DNA from: G965220205 sp965220205
GTDB lineage: Bacteria; Chloroflexota; Dehalococcoidia; Lucifugimonadales; Australimonadaceae
DNA length: 64,000 bases
Reading direction: 5' to 3'
Assembly (NCBI GenBank): GCA_965220205.1
Contig: OZ244812.1
Coordinates: 1,612,001-1,676,000, forward strand
Positions 8,689-17,053 of this stretch are shown piece after piece; position 1 is the first letter of the stretch; each line of letters starts with the position of its first letter. Below the pieces are notes generated by a model. That model did no database searches, was not told the DNA's origin, and saw nothing but the letters and a program-made list of their open reading frames with translations. Both the position numbers and the translations under genes were made by a program.

Positions 8689-8804
8689 GGCGAACCGGGC
8701 CACGACGCCATGGGGCGCGCCCATTGGGACGGCCCAACGGGCGACCGGGGGCGACCGCCGCCCCTTTACACCTATGACGGCGGCGGGGACAATAAGAGTC
8801 CGAC

Positions 8805-8881
8805 GGGCGGTTAGCTCAGTTGGTTAGAGCGCTTGCTTCACACGCAAGAGGTCACAGGTTCAAGTCCTGTATCGCCCACCA
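8805..8881 (+). tRNA. tRNA-Val (anticodon CAC)
   Basis: A full cloverleaf can be drawn. Acceptor arms GGGCGGT and ATCGCCC pair with one G-T wobble; anticodon stem CTTGC/GCAAG encloses loop TTCACAC, giving anticodon CAC. T arm has GGTTCAAGT. CCA is encoded (8879-8881). First of three tRNAs in tandem. Confidence 0.96.
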
Positions 8882-8889
8882 CGCGAGGC

Positions 8890-8975
8890 GCCGAGGTGGC
8901 GGAACGGTAGACGCGCTGTGTTCAGGGCGCAGTGTCCTTACGGGCGTGCGAGTTCGAATCTCGCCCTCGGCACCA
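8890..8975 (+). tRNA. tRNA-Leu (anticodon CAG)
   Basis: Acceptor GCCGAGG pairs with CCTCGGC. Anticodon stem CTGTG/CGCAG encloses TTCAGGG-type loop with anticodon CAG. A long variable arm (about 8930-8948) marks a class II tRNA, as expected for Leu. CCA is encoded. Confidence 0.95.
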
Positions 8976-9009
8976 ACCAGTGGCCGCGGCCGCTTGCGGC
9001 TTCGAGTCC

Positions 9010-9087
9010 GCGCTAGTAGCTCAGTCTGGATAGAGCGCATCCCTGCGGAGGATGAGGTCGTGGGTTCGAGTCCCACCTAGCGCGCCA
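9010..9087 (+). tRNA. tRNA-Arg (anticodon GCG)
   Basis: Acceptor GCGCTAG pairs perfectly with CTAGCGC; anticodon stem CATCC/GGATG encloses CTGCGGA, giving anticodon GCG; discriminator G and encoded CCA. The anticodon reads CGC directly, whereas most bacteria use ACG modified to ICG for this codon box. Confidence 0.92.
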
Positions 9088-9105
9088 CGAAGCGAGACGA
9101 GCCCC

Positions 9106-10287
9106 CTACCCCGTTGGAACGGTCACCCCCGCCAGGCGAGGCAGGAACCGATCGGCGTTCTCCCCCAACAGCTTGACCTTGGCCGTCTCCGGCATCTCCA
9201 TCTCGGCGATCATCGGCACCCCGTTCGGCCAGGGGCTGCCGTTGTGCGGGTAGTCGGTCGAGAACAGCCATACGTGCTCCCCCAGGCTCTCGACGGCGTA
9301 CGGGACGTGGTGCTCGTCTGCCTCAATCGAGCAGAACAGGTTGCCGTCCGCCAGTATCTCGGAGGCGGAGCGCTTCATCCGGGGCGTCGTGGAGGAGCCG
9401 GCCCTGAAGCCGTCGTCGAGCTTCTCGACCAAGTAGGGCATCCAGCCGCCGAAGCTCTCGAACAGCCCGATGCGCAGCTTCGGGAAGAGGTCGAAGACGC
9501 CTCCGCCGACGAGCGCGGCCATCGCGTACTGCCCGCCGATGGCGTGGTAGAGGCCGTTCGGCGCGTCGACCCACGGGGTGAACGGCGGGCGGTTCGCGCC
9601 GCCGTGCACCCACACGGGCATGTCCAACGCCTCCGCCGCGGCGAAGAACGGGTGCAGTGCCGGAGTGTCGAGCATGGCGCCGTCGGGGCAGGTCCGCGGA
9701 ATCTGTATCCCGGCGAAGTACGGGTCGTCCCGAGTCCACTGCTCGAGCTGAGCGATGGTCTCGGGGATGTTGCGCATCGTGGCGGCCCCGATCCACCAGA
9801 GGCGTCCCGCTGCGTCTCCGCAATAGTCGCTCATGAAGCGGTGGAATGCGCGGTGCAAGGCAGCCTCGAACCCCGGGTCGTTGAGCGCGCAGAAGCTATC
9901 AGCCGAGCTGGGGAAGATAGCGCTCAGGTCCACTCCCGCCGTAGTCATGTCCCGCAAGCGCACCGCGGGGTCCCAGTTGCAGGAAGGGTCGATCTCAATG
10001 CCGGCGTTGGTGGCGCTCCGTGAAAGCCCGCCGCCGTCTCCCGAACCGTTGCCCAGCAGCTCGAAGGCCTCGAACGTGCCCAGCGGCCGCGACGGAAAGG
10101 CCGGCCAGAGAAAGCGGTCGAAGCCGCGGTCGCCGGGATGCCGCCGCATCGCGGCCGAGGCCGCGCTGAACTGAGCGTAGGTCTCGCGGTAGGCAGGGTC
10201 CATGCGCTCCTTGTAGGTGTTGTCCAAGTCCCAGTACTGCCGGATGTGGGAGTCCATGTCGACGACTCGGTGTCCGTTGTAGCTCAC
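9106..10287 (-). CDS. Amidohydrolase-family metal-dependent hydrolase
   Basis: A 393-residue TIM-barrel hydrolase/decarboxylase of the amidohydrolase-2 (ACMSD-like) family. The N-terminal metal motif is degenerate (VDMDSH near residues 9-14). WVHGG supplies a barrel His, and FSTDYPH near the C terminus supplies the conserved acidic residue. Family members hydrolyse or decarboxylate small aromatic or heterocyclic acids. The start is GTG with an AGGAGG ribosome site 6 bases upstream. It is a single gene converging on the tRNA cluster. A second paralogue lies at 40520-41632. Substrate unknown. Confidence 0.85.
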   Translation of the reverse strand: MSYNGHRVVDMDSHIRQYWDLDNTYKERMDPAYRETYAQFSAASAAMRRHPGDRGFDRFLWPAFPSRPLGTFEAFELLGNGSGDGGGLSRSATNAGIEIDPSCNWDPAVRLRDMTTAGVDLSAIFPSSADSFCALNDPGFEAALHRAFHRFMSDYCGDAAGRLWWIGAATMRNIPETIAQLEQWTRDDPYFAGIQIPRTCPDGAMLDTPALHPFFAAAEALDMPVWVHGGANRPPFTPWVDAPNGLYHAIGGQYAMAALVGGGVFDLFPKLRIGLFESFGGWMPYLVEKLDDGFRAGSSTTPRMKRSASEILADGNLFCSIEADEHHVPYAVESLGEHVWLFSTDYPHNGSPWPNGVPMIAEMEMPETAKVKLLGENADRFLPRLAGVTVPTG

Positions 10288-10371
10288 GTCAATCCTCCTC
10301 TTGGCGCTGCCGCGCCCGCTCTGGCGCCGCCCCGCAGCCGCATCATACCCGACTGCGCGCGGTGTAGCCTC

Positions 10372-10587
10372 TCACCCCGCGGGGCGCAGGAAATCCTCGC
10401 CCAGATCCGTGATGACGTCGTACGGCGTCCCGTCCGGCGCGACGATGGGCTCGTCCAGCCGCACGTTGTAGACGAGGCCTCCGGGTTTCTCCACGACCGT
10501 TCCCGGTGCCAACAGACGGTCCGGGTCTGGAATGAGCCCCGTCGACGGGATCCGCGCGAGCACGCGGTCGCCGATGTTGAATGGCAT
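10372..10587 (-). CDS. Small hypothetical protein
   Basis: A 71-residue protein beginning MPFNIGDRVLARIP, with a C-terminal half rich in Asp and Pro (NVRLDEPIVAPDG). The MPFNIGDRV opening suggests a small SH3-like barrel. A strong GGAGGAGG ribosome site stands two bases before the ATG. It lies upstream of, and in the same direction as, the amidohydrolase with an 84-bp gap. I do not recognise a named family. Confidence 0.6.
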   Translation of the reverse strand: MPFNIGDRVLARIPSTGLIPDPDRLLAPGTVVEKPGGLVYNVRLDEPIVAPDGTPYDVITDLGEDFLRPAG

Positions 10588-10751
10588 CGCCCTCCTCCAG
10601 GCGGCAGTATCCAAGAAGCCGACCCGCGGCATCATAGCGGGTGCGCAGGGGAGGAAACAGTGGCGAGGCGCCACCAGGGCTCCATGACGCGCCGCCTGGG
10701 CGCCGCGAAGCGTCGCTTGGCTGATGCATCGCAGTGATACACTGCGCGGGC

Positions 10752-10969
10752 ATGGCGAAGTCATTGAGAAACGTTCGGCAAGCTGAGGCGATTCGAGCGT
10801 TTGTCCGGCTTGGCGGCGTTTGGAGCGCCAGGGCAAAGGAAGCCATCGTGTGGTAAGCATGAACGGTCGGACCCTTTCGGTTCCCAGCGGTACTCTCAAA
10901 ATTGGGCTTCTGAACAACCTCATCAAGGTCGCCGGGCTCACACCGGAGCAGTTCCAGGACGCCTTGTGA
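10752..10969 (+). pseudogene. hicA: hicA toxin, frameshifted
   Basis: The sequence encodes a HicA mRNA-interferase fold in two frames. The first frame gives MAKSLRNVRQAEAIRAF VRLGGV and then runs off course. A frame change near 10817-10825 restores ERQGKGSHRVV, the catalytic-His region (GSH), followed by SVPSGTLKIGLLNNLIK and AGLTPEQFQDAL, a typical HicA ending. The total of 218 bases is not a multiple of three, so the gene cannot be read through. The partner hicB follows 14 bp later and is also frameshifted. Either the module is decayed or the assembly has indels. Confidence 0.8.
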
Positions 10970-10983
10970 AGGAGGAGGCGCCC

Positions 10984-11270
10984 ATGGTGACCATGAGCTA
11001 CGACGGAGCAACGATTCGAATGGGCCGGCGGACGCTCATTCCCCTGGTCCACGAGGCGGAAGAGGGGGGTACTGGGCCGAGATCTCCGAACTCCCCGGGT
11101 GTGTATCGCAGGGTGAGACGATTCCAGAATTGTTCACGAATCTCGTAGAAGCCTTCGAGGCCGTCCAGGCGGCCGAGTCCTCCGCAGTAGTAGTCATGTC
11201 GACGATCAGCCCAGACACGACACGGGTCAAGTGGGACCCACCTCCGAAGATGACCACGGGGACCGCGTAA
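10984..11270 (+). pseudogene. hicB: hicB antitoxin, frameshifted
   Basis: Starting from ATG at 10984 with a GGAGGAGG ribosome site, the frame gives the usual HicB partial-RNaseH opening (TLIPLVHEAEEGG). At the G6 run 11064-11069 the frame breaks. One base later it restores YWAEISELPGC, VSQGETIPELF and TNLVEAFEAVQAAE, all classic HicB. The restored frame ends at 11268-11270. A missing G in the homopolymer is the simplest cause. If both frames were intact, HicB would be the DNA-binding antitoxin repressing its own operon. Confidence 0.8.
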
Positions 11271-11272
11271 CC

Positions 11273-11674
11273 TTGGACCTCAACTTTGCGTTCGTCAGCG
11301 ACTTCGCGGACGCTTCGCCTAAGCTGACTGCCGTCGGCATCGGGTTCGACACAATCTACGCGCCTAGCGTGCCCGCAACCCATGCCGCCATGTTCGCCGT
11401 CATCTCGGTCAGGTTCTCGCGGGCTGAAGCGGGAGCGGACAAGGCCTTCAAGGTCTCGATCATGAATGCCGACGGGGACCTCATCGCCCCGCCGATGGAG
11501 ACCGCCGGAACGGCCGAACCGCCACCAGCGGGATTCCACCACCGGAACATCCAGAGCGTCGTCGGAATGTACGGCTTGACCTTTCCCAACTACGGCGACT
11601 ACCAGGTCTCCTGGTTGGTCAACGGCACGGAAATGGCCACCGCGAGCATCAGGGTCGCCAAGCCCCGCCCGTAG
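11273..11674 (+). CDS. DUF6941-family protein
   Basis: About 133 residues beginning LDLNFAFVSDFADAS from a TTG at 11273, just after the hicB remnant. A GTG at 11231 in the same frame would extend it into hicB, but the family usually starts at this beta-strand. The segment IYAPSVPATHAAMFAV, the -RFSRAEAG- strand and the C-terminal SWLVNG strand fit the beta-sandwich proteins catalogued as DUF6941, of unknown function and often found singly in Chloroflexota and Actinobacteria. No catalytic motif is seen. Confidence 0.7.
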   Translation: MDLNFAFVSDFADASPKLTAVGIGFDTIYAPSVPATHAAMFAVISVRFSRAEAGADKAFKVSIMNADGDLIAPPMETAGTAEPPPAGFHHRNIQSVVGMYGLTFPNYGDYQVSWLVNGTEMATASIRVAKPRP

Positions 11675-11823
11675 TCGCGCGCCATCACCGTAGCGCGTCG
11701 ACACTTCCGAACGCACGAGTCCACATTGACCATCGGCAGCCGGCGGCCTGCATGGGTCTGTGGCGCCCCTTGCCCCCGTAGGGAATCCGGCGAGAGGCAG
11801 GCGGACCGTAGACTGGTGGGGGT

Positions 11824-11898
11824 TGGTGACCCGCCTCGGTTTCGAACCGAGAACCTGCTGATTAAGAGTCAGCTGCTCTACCGTTGAGCTAGCGGGCC
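11824..11898 (-). tRNA. tRNA-Lys (anticodon CTT)
   Basis: On the minus strand, acceptor GGCCCGC pairs with GCGGGTC (one G-T), anticodon stem GCTGA/TCAGC encloses CTCTTAA (anticodon CTT), and the T arm is CTCGG-TTCGAAA-CCGAG. CCA is encoded at 11824-11826. Confidence 0.95.
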
Positions 11899-11974
11899 AC
11901 GGCCATCGATTCTACCGAGGGCTCGCCCGTCCGGTCAACGCGTCGCCGGTTCTTCGGCAGGCGTACGTATTACG

Positions 11975-11980
11975 TATAAT
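11975..11980 (+). promoter_or_regulatory. Candidate -10 box for yceD
   Basis: A perfect TATAAT stands 61 bases before the yceD ATG, inside a short tandem repeat of TACGTAT (about 11964-11978). No convincing -35 hexamer is seen at 17 bp, so this is tentative. Confidence 0.4.
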
Positions 11981-12041
11981 GGTGGCACGGCTAACGCCAG
12001 ACCGGACGATGCCGGACCGGATAATGGCGGGATGAGGTCGC

Positions 12042-12563
12042 ATGGAACTGCAATTCAACATCGCCGGACTCCTCAAGGAGCACTCGGGCGCCAGGCGGAC
12101 CGTCGAGTTGGACGGCGCCCGGAGCCAGGGCGGCGACACGCCCCCTGCCACCGTGACCGGCAGGCTGACGCTCACGAGGACCGACCGCGGCGTCTGGGCC
12201 TCGGGCGCCGTCGTCATCGCCGCCGACCAGGTCTGTAGCCGCTGCCTCGTCCCGTTCGTCGAGCGGCTGCGGGTGCAGGTGGACGACGAGTTCCTGCCGC
12301 CTGTGGACATCGACACCGGCCGCAAGATCCGGTACGGCGACGAGCCGGACGCGGATACGGAGAGCATCGACGCGCATCACGTGCTGGACCTCGAGGACCT
12401 CTTCCGGCAGTACGCAGCCGCGGCCAGGCCTCTCGCGCCCGTGTGCCGGGAAGACTGCGCGGGGCTATGCCCGACCTGCGGGACCGACCTGAACGAGTCG
12501 GCCTGCACATGCGAGCCCGCAATCGACCCGCGCTGGGCAACGCTGCGCGAACTGCTGCGGTAG
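12042..12563 (+). CDS. yceD: YceD/DUF177 large-subunit rRNA accumulation protein
   Basis: A 173-residue DUF177 protein. E. coli YceD and its plant relatives promote 23S rRNA accumulation. The family's cysteine knuckles are clear: CSRCLVPF near residue 65, then CREDCAGLCPTCG and CTC in the C-terminal third, a probable zinc site. In most bacteria yceD is followed directly by rpmF (ribosomal protein L32); here the next gene is on the other strand and no L32-like small frame is seen in the gap. The ATG at 12042 gives the normal length. Confidence 0.88.
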   Translation: MELQFNIAGLLKEHSGARRTVELDGARSQGGDTPPATVTGRLTLTRTDRGVWASGAVVIAADQVCSRCLVPFVERLRVQVDDEFLPPVDIDTGRKIRYGDEPDADTESIDAHHVLDLEDLFRQYAAAARPLAPVCREDCAGLCPTCGTDLNESACTCEPAIDPRWATLRELLR

Positions 12564-12585
12564 TCTCGCGGACTTCATGCGGGAA

Positions 12586-12601
12586 CGGGTCGATTGACCC
12601 G
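12586..12601. terminator. Weak bidirectional hairpin between converging genes
   Basis: CGGGTC and GACCCG pair around a four-base loop between the stops of yceD and the DUF4389 gene. There is no T-tract, so termination activity is uncertain. Confidence 0.35.
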
Positions 12602-12620
12602 CGTGTGTTCCGGCGGCCGC

Positions 12621-13172
12621 CTACTCGCTGAGTTTGAAGGGCGGGTACTGGTCCGTCCAGAGGGTGATCGCGTATGCCTGCACGCGCAGCGACCACCGCG
12701 AGACCCCAACCACGAAGCCAAAGAGACCCTTGGGGTACGACCCCGTGATGAGGATGAGCAGCCAGGCGAGGCCGGTGATGGTGAACGCGATGAGGCCGAG
12801 GACGCTAAGGACGACGTAGTGCGGTATGGCCAGCAGCCACTTGACGAGCGGGAGGAAGCGGTTGAGGTTCTCCGGGTACTCGACGTTGAGGCGCACGGCC
12901 TGCTCGTCGTCCGTGGCCGGGTACTCGTCGCGCAGAAGGAACAGGTACGACGACACGCGGGCGCTGAACCGCGTCCATTCGACGTTGAAATCGAACCACC
13001 AACGCGGGTATTTCCGGCGGAACACAATCATGAGCGCCGCGGCGCTGACGATCATAGGGCTCAGCACTGCGAGCACCACCAGAATCGGGACGGCGAGAAG
13101 GGGGCGGAAGAACACGGACAACCTGCTCCTGCCGGCGCCTGGGTAGTCAATGCCGAAGGTCAACGGATACAT
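12621..13172 (-). CDS. DUF4389 membrane protein
   Basis: A 183-residue protein with two main hydrophobic segments (about 25-50 and 105-145) and the DUF4389 signatures RRKYPRWWFDFN and LRDEYP, repeated later as DQYPPF. These proteins are widespread in Actinobacteria and Chloroflexota and have no assigned function; some are fused to or encoded near lipid or surface proteins. It stands alone and converges on yceD. The 237-bp gap to the next gene (13173-13409) holds nothing I recognise. Confidence 0.8.
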   Translation of the reverse strand: MYPLTFGIDYPGAGRSRLSVFFRPLLAVPILVVLAVLSPMIVSAAALMIVFRRKYPRWWFDFNVEWTRFSARVSSYLFLLRDEYPATDDEQAVRLNVEYPENLNRFLPLVKWLLAIPHYVVLSVLGLIAFTITGLAWLLILITGSYPKGLFGFVVGVSRWSLRVQAYAITLWTDQYPPFKLSE

Positions 13173-13412
13173 GGTCGGCTCCTAGTCCCACTTAGGATTG
13201 AGTAAGTATACGACCGGAGCCGTTGAGGTTCCACCAGGACCACGGGGGTTTTGACGGGATTCCTCTCTGATTGGTTCACATTTCCGGCGAAATCGTCACC
13301 CCGTCCATTGGCGCGGCCGGAGGCCAATGACGCCAGCAGGCCGTTTCAACCGTATGCATATGATGAGCGCCGCGCGTTACAGGGCTTGCGGCTAAGCTAA
13401 TGGGAGGCAGTG

Positions 13413-16400
13413 GTGTTCGTTTCAGATATCAATGTATGGGGCGTGTTGGGCGCGTCCGTTCGACGGATGGCGAGTGTTGGGCTGCTGTGTTTGCTGGCTG
13501 CCGCTTTGCTGTCGGCATGTGGCGACGGGCCGACAGCCACGCCCCCGCCGGTCCCGCCGACTCCCACGGCGGCGCCTGCCCCCACGGCTACGCCGACGCC
13601 AGCCCCCACGCCAACGCCGACGCCCCTTCCTGCGACCCCAACTCCGGAGCAGGTTGGCGGTCCCGCTATGCCTGATCTCGACATCGACGCCGACACGCGG
13701 TGGGGGACGCTGTTCGATACGCTCACGACCTCCGAGCAGTCTTGCATCCGCGACGCGCTGGGCGACGAACTGGTGTCCGTGCTGGAACGGCGTGTGATGT
13801 CCGAAGGCGATACGGAACGGTCGGAGGCGCTGCTCTTCGGCTGTCTCGATCCGGGAACAGCCGCCGGAATATTTCTCTCTGGCTTCGTTGCGCAGACGCC
13901 TGGACTGACCGAGGAGGCCGAGGGTTGCCTGGGAGAGTTGCTGGCAGACCTTGACGTGGCCGGCATCGTAGCCAGCACGCTTCCGGACGCCGATCCCGCC
14001 GCTGTCACTGCAGCCTTGGGGTTTGGCTTTGGCCTCCTGAGCTGTGTTCCCGAACTGGCGTTTCCCGGCGGCGAGGGGCCCTCCGGCCCGCCCATAGACG
14101 ATGAGGCGCTGCTCTGGCGTTACGCCGCCGGGGGCTGGGTCGTCAATGCGCCGACCGTGGCCGACGGCGTGGTCTACGTAGGGTCCGACGACAACCACGT
14201 GCACGCTCTGGACGCGGAGACCGGAGAGGCGCTGTGGCGCTTCGAGACGGGCGACGTCATACGGTCGACGCCAACCGTGACCGGCGGCGCGGTGTACATA
14301 GGGTCCAACGACAACCACGTGTATGCCCTGGATGCGTCCACAGGAGCGCTGCTGTGGAAACACGACACCGGCGATTCGGCGCAGTACTCCCCCGTGGCGA
14401 ATGGCGCGTTGGTCTACGTTGGAGCGCTGCAGGATGGAGACCGCAAGGTCCACGCCCTCGACGCGATGTCCGGAGAACAAGTATGGGTCGTCGAAGCGCC
14501 CTATCCCTCCGGCGCTGAGTTCACCGTCGCGGTTGCCGGCGGCATGCTCTACACACGGGACGATTTCGGCGAGTTCCATGCCCTGAACGCATCAACCGGC
14601 GAGTTGGTCTGGAGCTTCAGCGCCGGGATGGGGGCGGAATCTCCGCCCGCGGTCGTAGACGGAGTCGTGTACCTGACAGCCGTGAACACCGCCTACGCGC
14701 TGGACGAGTCCACCGGGAAGCCGGTCTGGAGCTACGGAACGGAGCGGCTCCCCGCCAGGGATTTCCCGGCCGTAGTAGCAGACGGCGCTTACTACTTCTC
14801 GCCGGACGACCACATCTATGCCCTCAGCACGACAACCGGAGAGCCCCGATGGTCGCACCAGGCGGACAGCATGATCAACACCGCGCCCGTAGCTGCTGAA
14901 GGCATAGTGTACGTGGGTTCCGAGTCCGGCCGGTTCTACGCCCTCGACGCTGTGACCGGCGGGCTCGTCTGGAGTCGGGAGTCGATGGAGTGGGGTCTGC
15001 AATCGCCCGCGGTCGTCGACGGCGTTCTCTACGCCGAATCCAGCGATGGTCACATTAGGGCGCTGGATGCGGCAACAGGCAAGGACATCTGGCAGTTCCA
15101 GAAGGGCTACTTCGACGGCGTCCCATCCTTCACCGTCGCCGACGGCGTTCTGTACGTCGGCGCTCTGGACGGCGCCGTGTACGCTTTCACTGCCCCAGTG
15201 AGGACCACGGAAGCGATGAGGGTCCTGAGGCTCCTCTATTGGCAGGCGCCTTCTCTCCCCAGCCCGTACCTGTCCTCCGGGATCAAGGACACGGACGCCG
15301 CGGCGCTCACACTAGAACCCCTGGCCAAGTACGACCCGGACGGCAATCTCGTGCCGGCGCTGGCCGCCGAAATCCCGACGCTGGCGAACGGCGGATTCTC
15401 CGAGGACTTGACGTCGATTACGTGGACGCTGAAAGAGGGCCTGAAGTGGTCGGACGGCAGCGACATGACGGCCGAGGACGTCGTCTTCACCTGGCGTTAC
15501 TGCACAGACGAGGACACGGGCTGCACGAACGAGAGCTCGTTCGACGGCGTTGCCTCCGTGCAGGCCATCGATAGTCTCACCGTCAAGATCGCCTTCGACG
15601 CGCCCACGCCCTATCCGTACAACGCGTTCGTCGGCGCTGGAACCCCGGTCATCAGCCGCGCGCAGTTCGCCGACTGCGTCGGCGCGGCAGCTACGACCTG
15701 CGAAGAGCAGAACACGGCCCCGCTCGGCGCCGGCCCCTACCGCATCATCTACTTCGAGCCCAACGGGCGGGCCGTCTATGAGCGCAACCCGTTCTATCAC
15801 GGAGAGGAGCCCTACTTCGACCGGGTGGTCCTCGTGGGCGGCGGCGATGCGACCTCGGCGGCCGGCGCCGTCCTAGAGAGGGGCGAAGCCGACTACGCGT
15901 GGAACCTGCAGGCGGAGCCGGAGACGCTTGCCTCGATGGAAGCGGCCGGGCTGGGCAAACTAGTCGTCTCCTTCACCAGTCTGGTGGAACGCATCGTCGT
16001 CAACCAGACCAATGCGGACCCTGCCTTGGGGGACGACCGCTCCGAGTATCTGGACGGAGAGAACTCCCACCCCTTCCTGACGTTCAAGCCCATCCGGCAA
16101 GCCATGTCGATGGCTATCGATCGCAGCCTCATATCAACGCAGCTCTACGGCTTCGCGGGAAAGCCAACGTGCAACCTCATCACGGGCCCTCCGAACTACG
16201 CTTCGAACGCAAACGACGGCTGCCTATCCCAGGACATCGAAGGCGCCAACAGCCTGCTGGACGACAACGGCGTCCTCGACACGGACGGCGACGGCGTCCG
16301 CGAATACAACGGCGTTCCTCTCCGAATCGTCTACCAGACTTCGACCAACTCCATCCGGGAGGACACCCAGGCCCTCGTTCGCGATTGGTGGGGTCAGATA

Positions 16401-16841
16401 GGCATTGAGACCGAACTGAAGCAGCACGACGCCAGCGTTTTCTTCGGCGGAGACCCCGTGATCGACAAGGAAGCGTCGCTCCGCAGGTTCTTCGCCGACG
16501 TGCAGATGTACGCCGACGGCCCCGGCATAGACCCTCAGCAGGCCCTATCCGGCCCCCTCTGCAAGCATATTCAGACTCGGGACAACAACTGGGCCTTCGG
16601 CAACGTCGCCCGCTCTTGCAACCCGGAGTACGACGCGCTCTTTGCCCAACTGGAACAGACCGGAATCGGCCCGGACCGGGAGGCGCTGGTAAAGCAGCTC
16701 AACGACATCCACATCCAAGGCTATTACGAGATTCCACTGGTGGAACGCGGTTTCGTTTCCGCGCGCCTGAACACCCTGCAGGGCGTTCGGATAAACGGCT
16801 GGGACAGCGAGCTTTGGAACGTCGCCGAGTGGCGCCGTTAG
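13413..16841 (+). CDS. Lipoprotein: PQQ-type beta-propeller fused to peptide-ABC substrate-binding domain
   Basis: A large exported lipoprotein (about 1142 residues). Numbering from a GTG one codon upstream, the signal ends in lipobox LLSAC (Cys37). A Pro/Thr-rich linker (41-80), a helical Cys-containing region (about 85-225), and an eight-blade-like propeller (about 230-595) follow. The propeller repeats ALDAxTGxxxW, with Trp at 276, 316, 359, 401, 440, 481, 521 and 561. Residues from about 605 to the end form a complete SBP_bac_5 oligopeptide/nickel-type binding protein (LKEGLKWSDGSDMTAEDVVFTW region, and a C-terminal PEYDALF helix). Start chosen at GTG 13413, 5 bp after GGGAGG. No permease or ATPase genes adjoin it. 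The two domains are normally separate proteins. Confidence 0.88.
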   Translation: MFVSDINVWGVLGASVRRMASVGLLCLLAAALLSACGDGPTATPPPVPPTPTAAPAPTATPTPAPTPTPTPLPATPTPEQVGGPAMPDLDIDADTRWGTLFDTLTTSEQSCIRDALGDELVSVLERRVMSEGDTERSEALLFGCLDPGTAAGIFLSGFVAQTPGLTEEAEGCLGELLADLDVAGIVASTLPDADPAAVTAALGFGFGLLSCVPELAFPGGEGPSGPPIDDEALLWRYAAGGWVVNAPTVADGVVYVGSDDNHVHALDAETGEALWRFETGDVIRSTPTVTGGAVYIGSNDNHVYALDASTGALLWKHDTGDSAQYSPVANGALVYVGALQDGDRKVHALDAMSGEQVWVVEAPYPSGAEFTVAVAGGMLYTRDDFGEFHALNASTGELVWSFSAGMGAESPPAVVDGVVYLTAVNTAYALDESTGKPVWSYGTERLPARDFPAVVADGAYYFSPDDHIYALSTTTGEPRWSHQADSMINTAPVAAEGIVYVGSESGRFYALDAVTGGLVWSRESMEWGLQSPAVVDGVLYAESSDGHIRALDAATGKDIWQFQKGYFDGVPSFTVADGVLYVGALDGAVYAFTAPVRTTEAMRVLRLLYWQAPSLPSPYLSSGIKDTDAAALTLEPLAKYDPDGNLVPALAAEIPTLANGGFSEDLTSITWTLKEGLKWSDGSDMTAEDVVFTWRYCTDEDTGCTNESSFDGVASVQAIDSLTVKIAFDAPTPYPYNAFVGAGTPVISRAQFADCVGAAATTCEEQNTAPLGAGPYRIIYFEPNGRAVYERNPFYHGEEPYFDRVVLVGGGDATSAAGAVLERGEADYAWNLQAEPETLASMEAAGLGKLVVSFTSLVERIVVNQTNADPALGDDRSEYLDGENSHPFLTFKPIRQAMSMAIDRSLISTQLYGFAGKPTCNLITGPPNYASNANDGCLSQDIEGANSLLDDNGVLDTDGDGVREYNGVPLRIVYQTSTNSIREDTQALVRDWWGQIGIETELKQHDASVFFGGDPVIDKEASLRRFFADVQMYADGPGIDPQQALSGPLCKHIQTRDNNWAFGNVARSCNPEYDALFAQLEQTGIGPDREALVKQLNDIHIQGYYEIPLVERGFVSARLNTLQGVRINGWDSELWNVAEWRR

Positions 16842-16851
16842 CCGTAGAGGG

Positions 16852-16871
16852 GGAAGGGGCTTGCCCCTTCC
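16852..16871 (+). terminator. GC-rich hairpin after the fusion lipoprotein gene
   Basis: GGAAGGGGC and GCCCCTTCC form a perfect 9-bp stem with a two-base loop, 11 bp after the stop codon. No T-run follows, so it may act as an RNA 3' end rather than a classical terminator. Confidence 0.5.
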
Positions 16872-17053
16872 TCCGCCATGAGACCCCCCACTCCTGGCGG
16901 TCAAAGAGCCGCGTCGATCTCGTCACCCGGGGAGAGATGGCAGCCAAACCAGTTGCAGTTGAACTAGTCCCGGTACTTAATATAGCCATTCGGGCGTCCC
17001 CGCCACCCGGCTGCCGGGGAAGGGCTGGGGACGGGAGAACGGAGGTTGCAACC

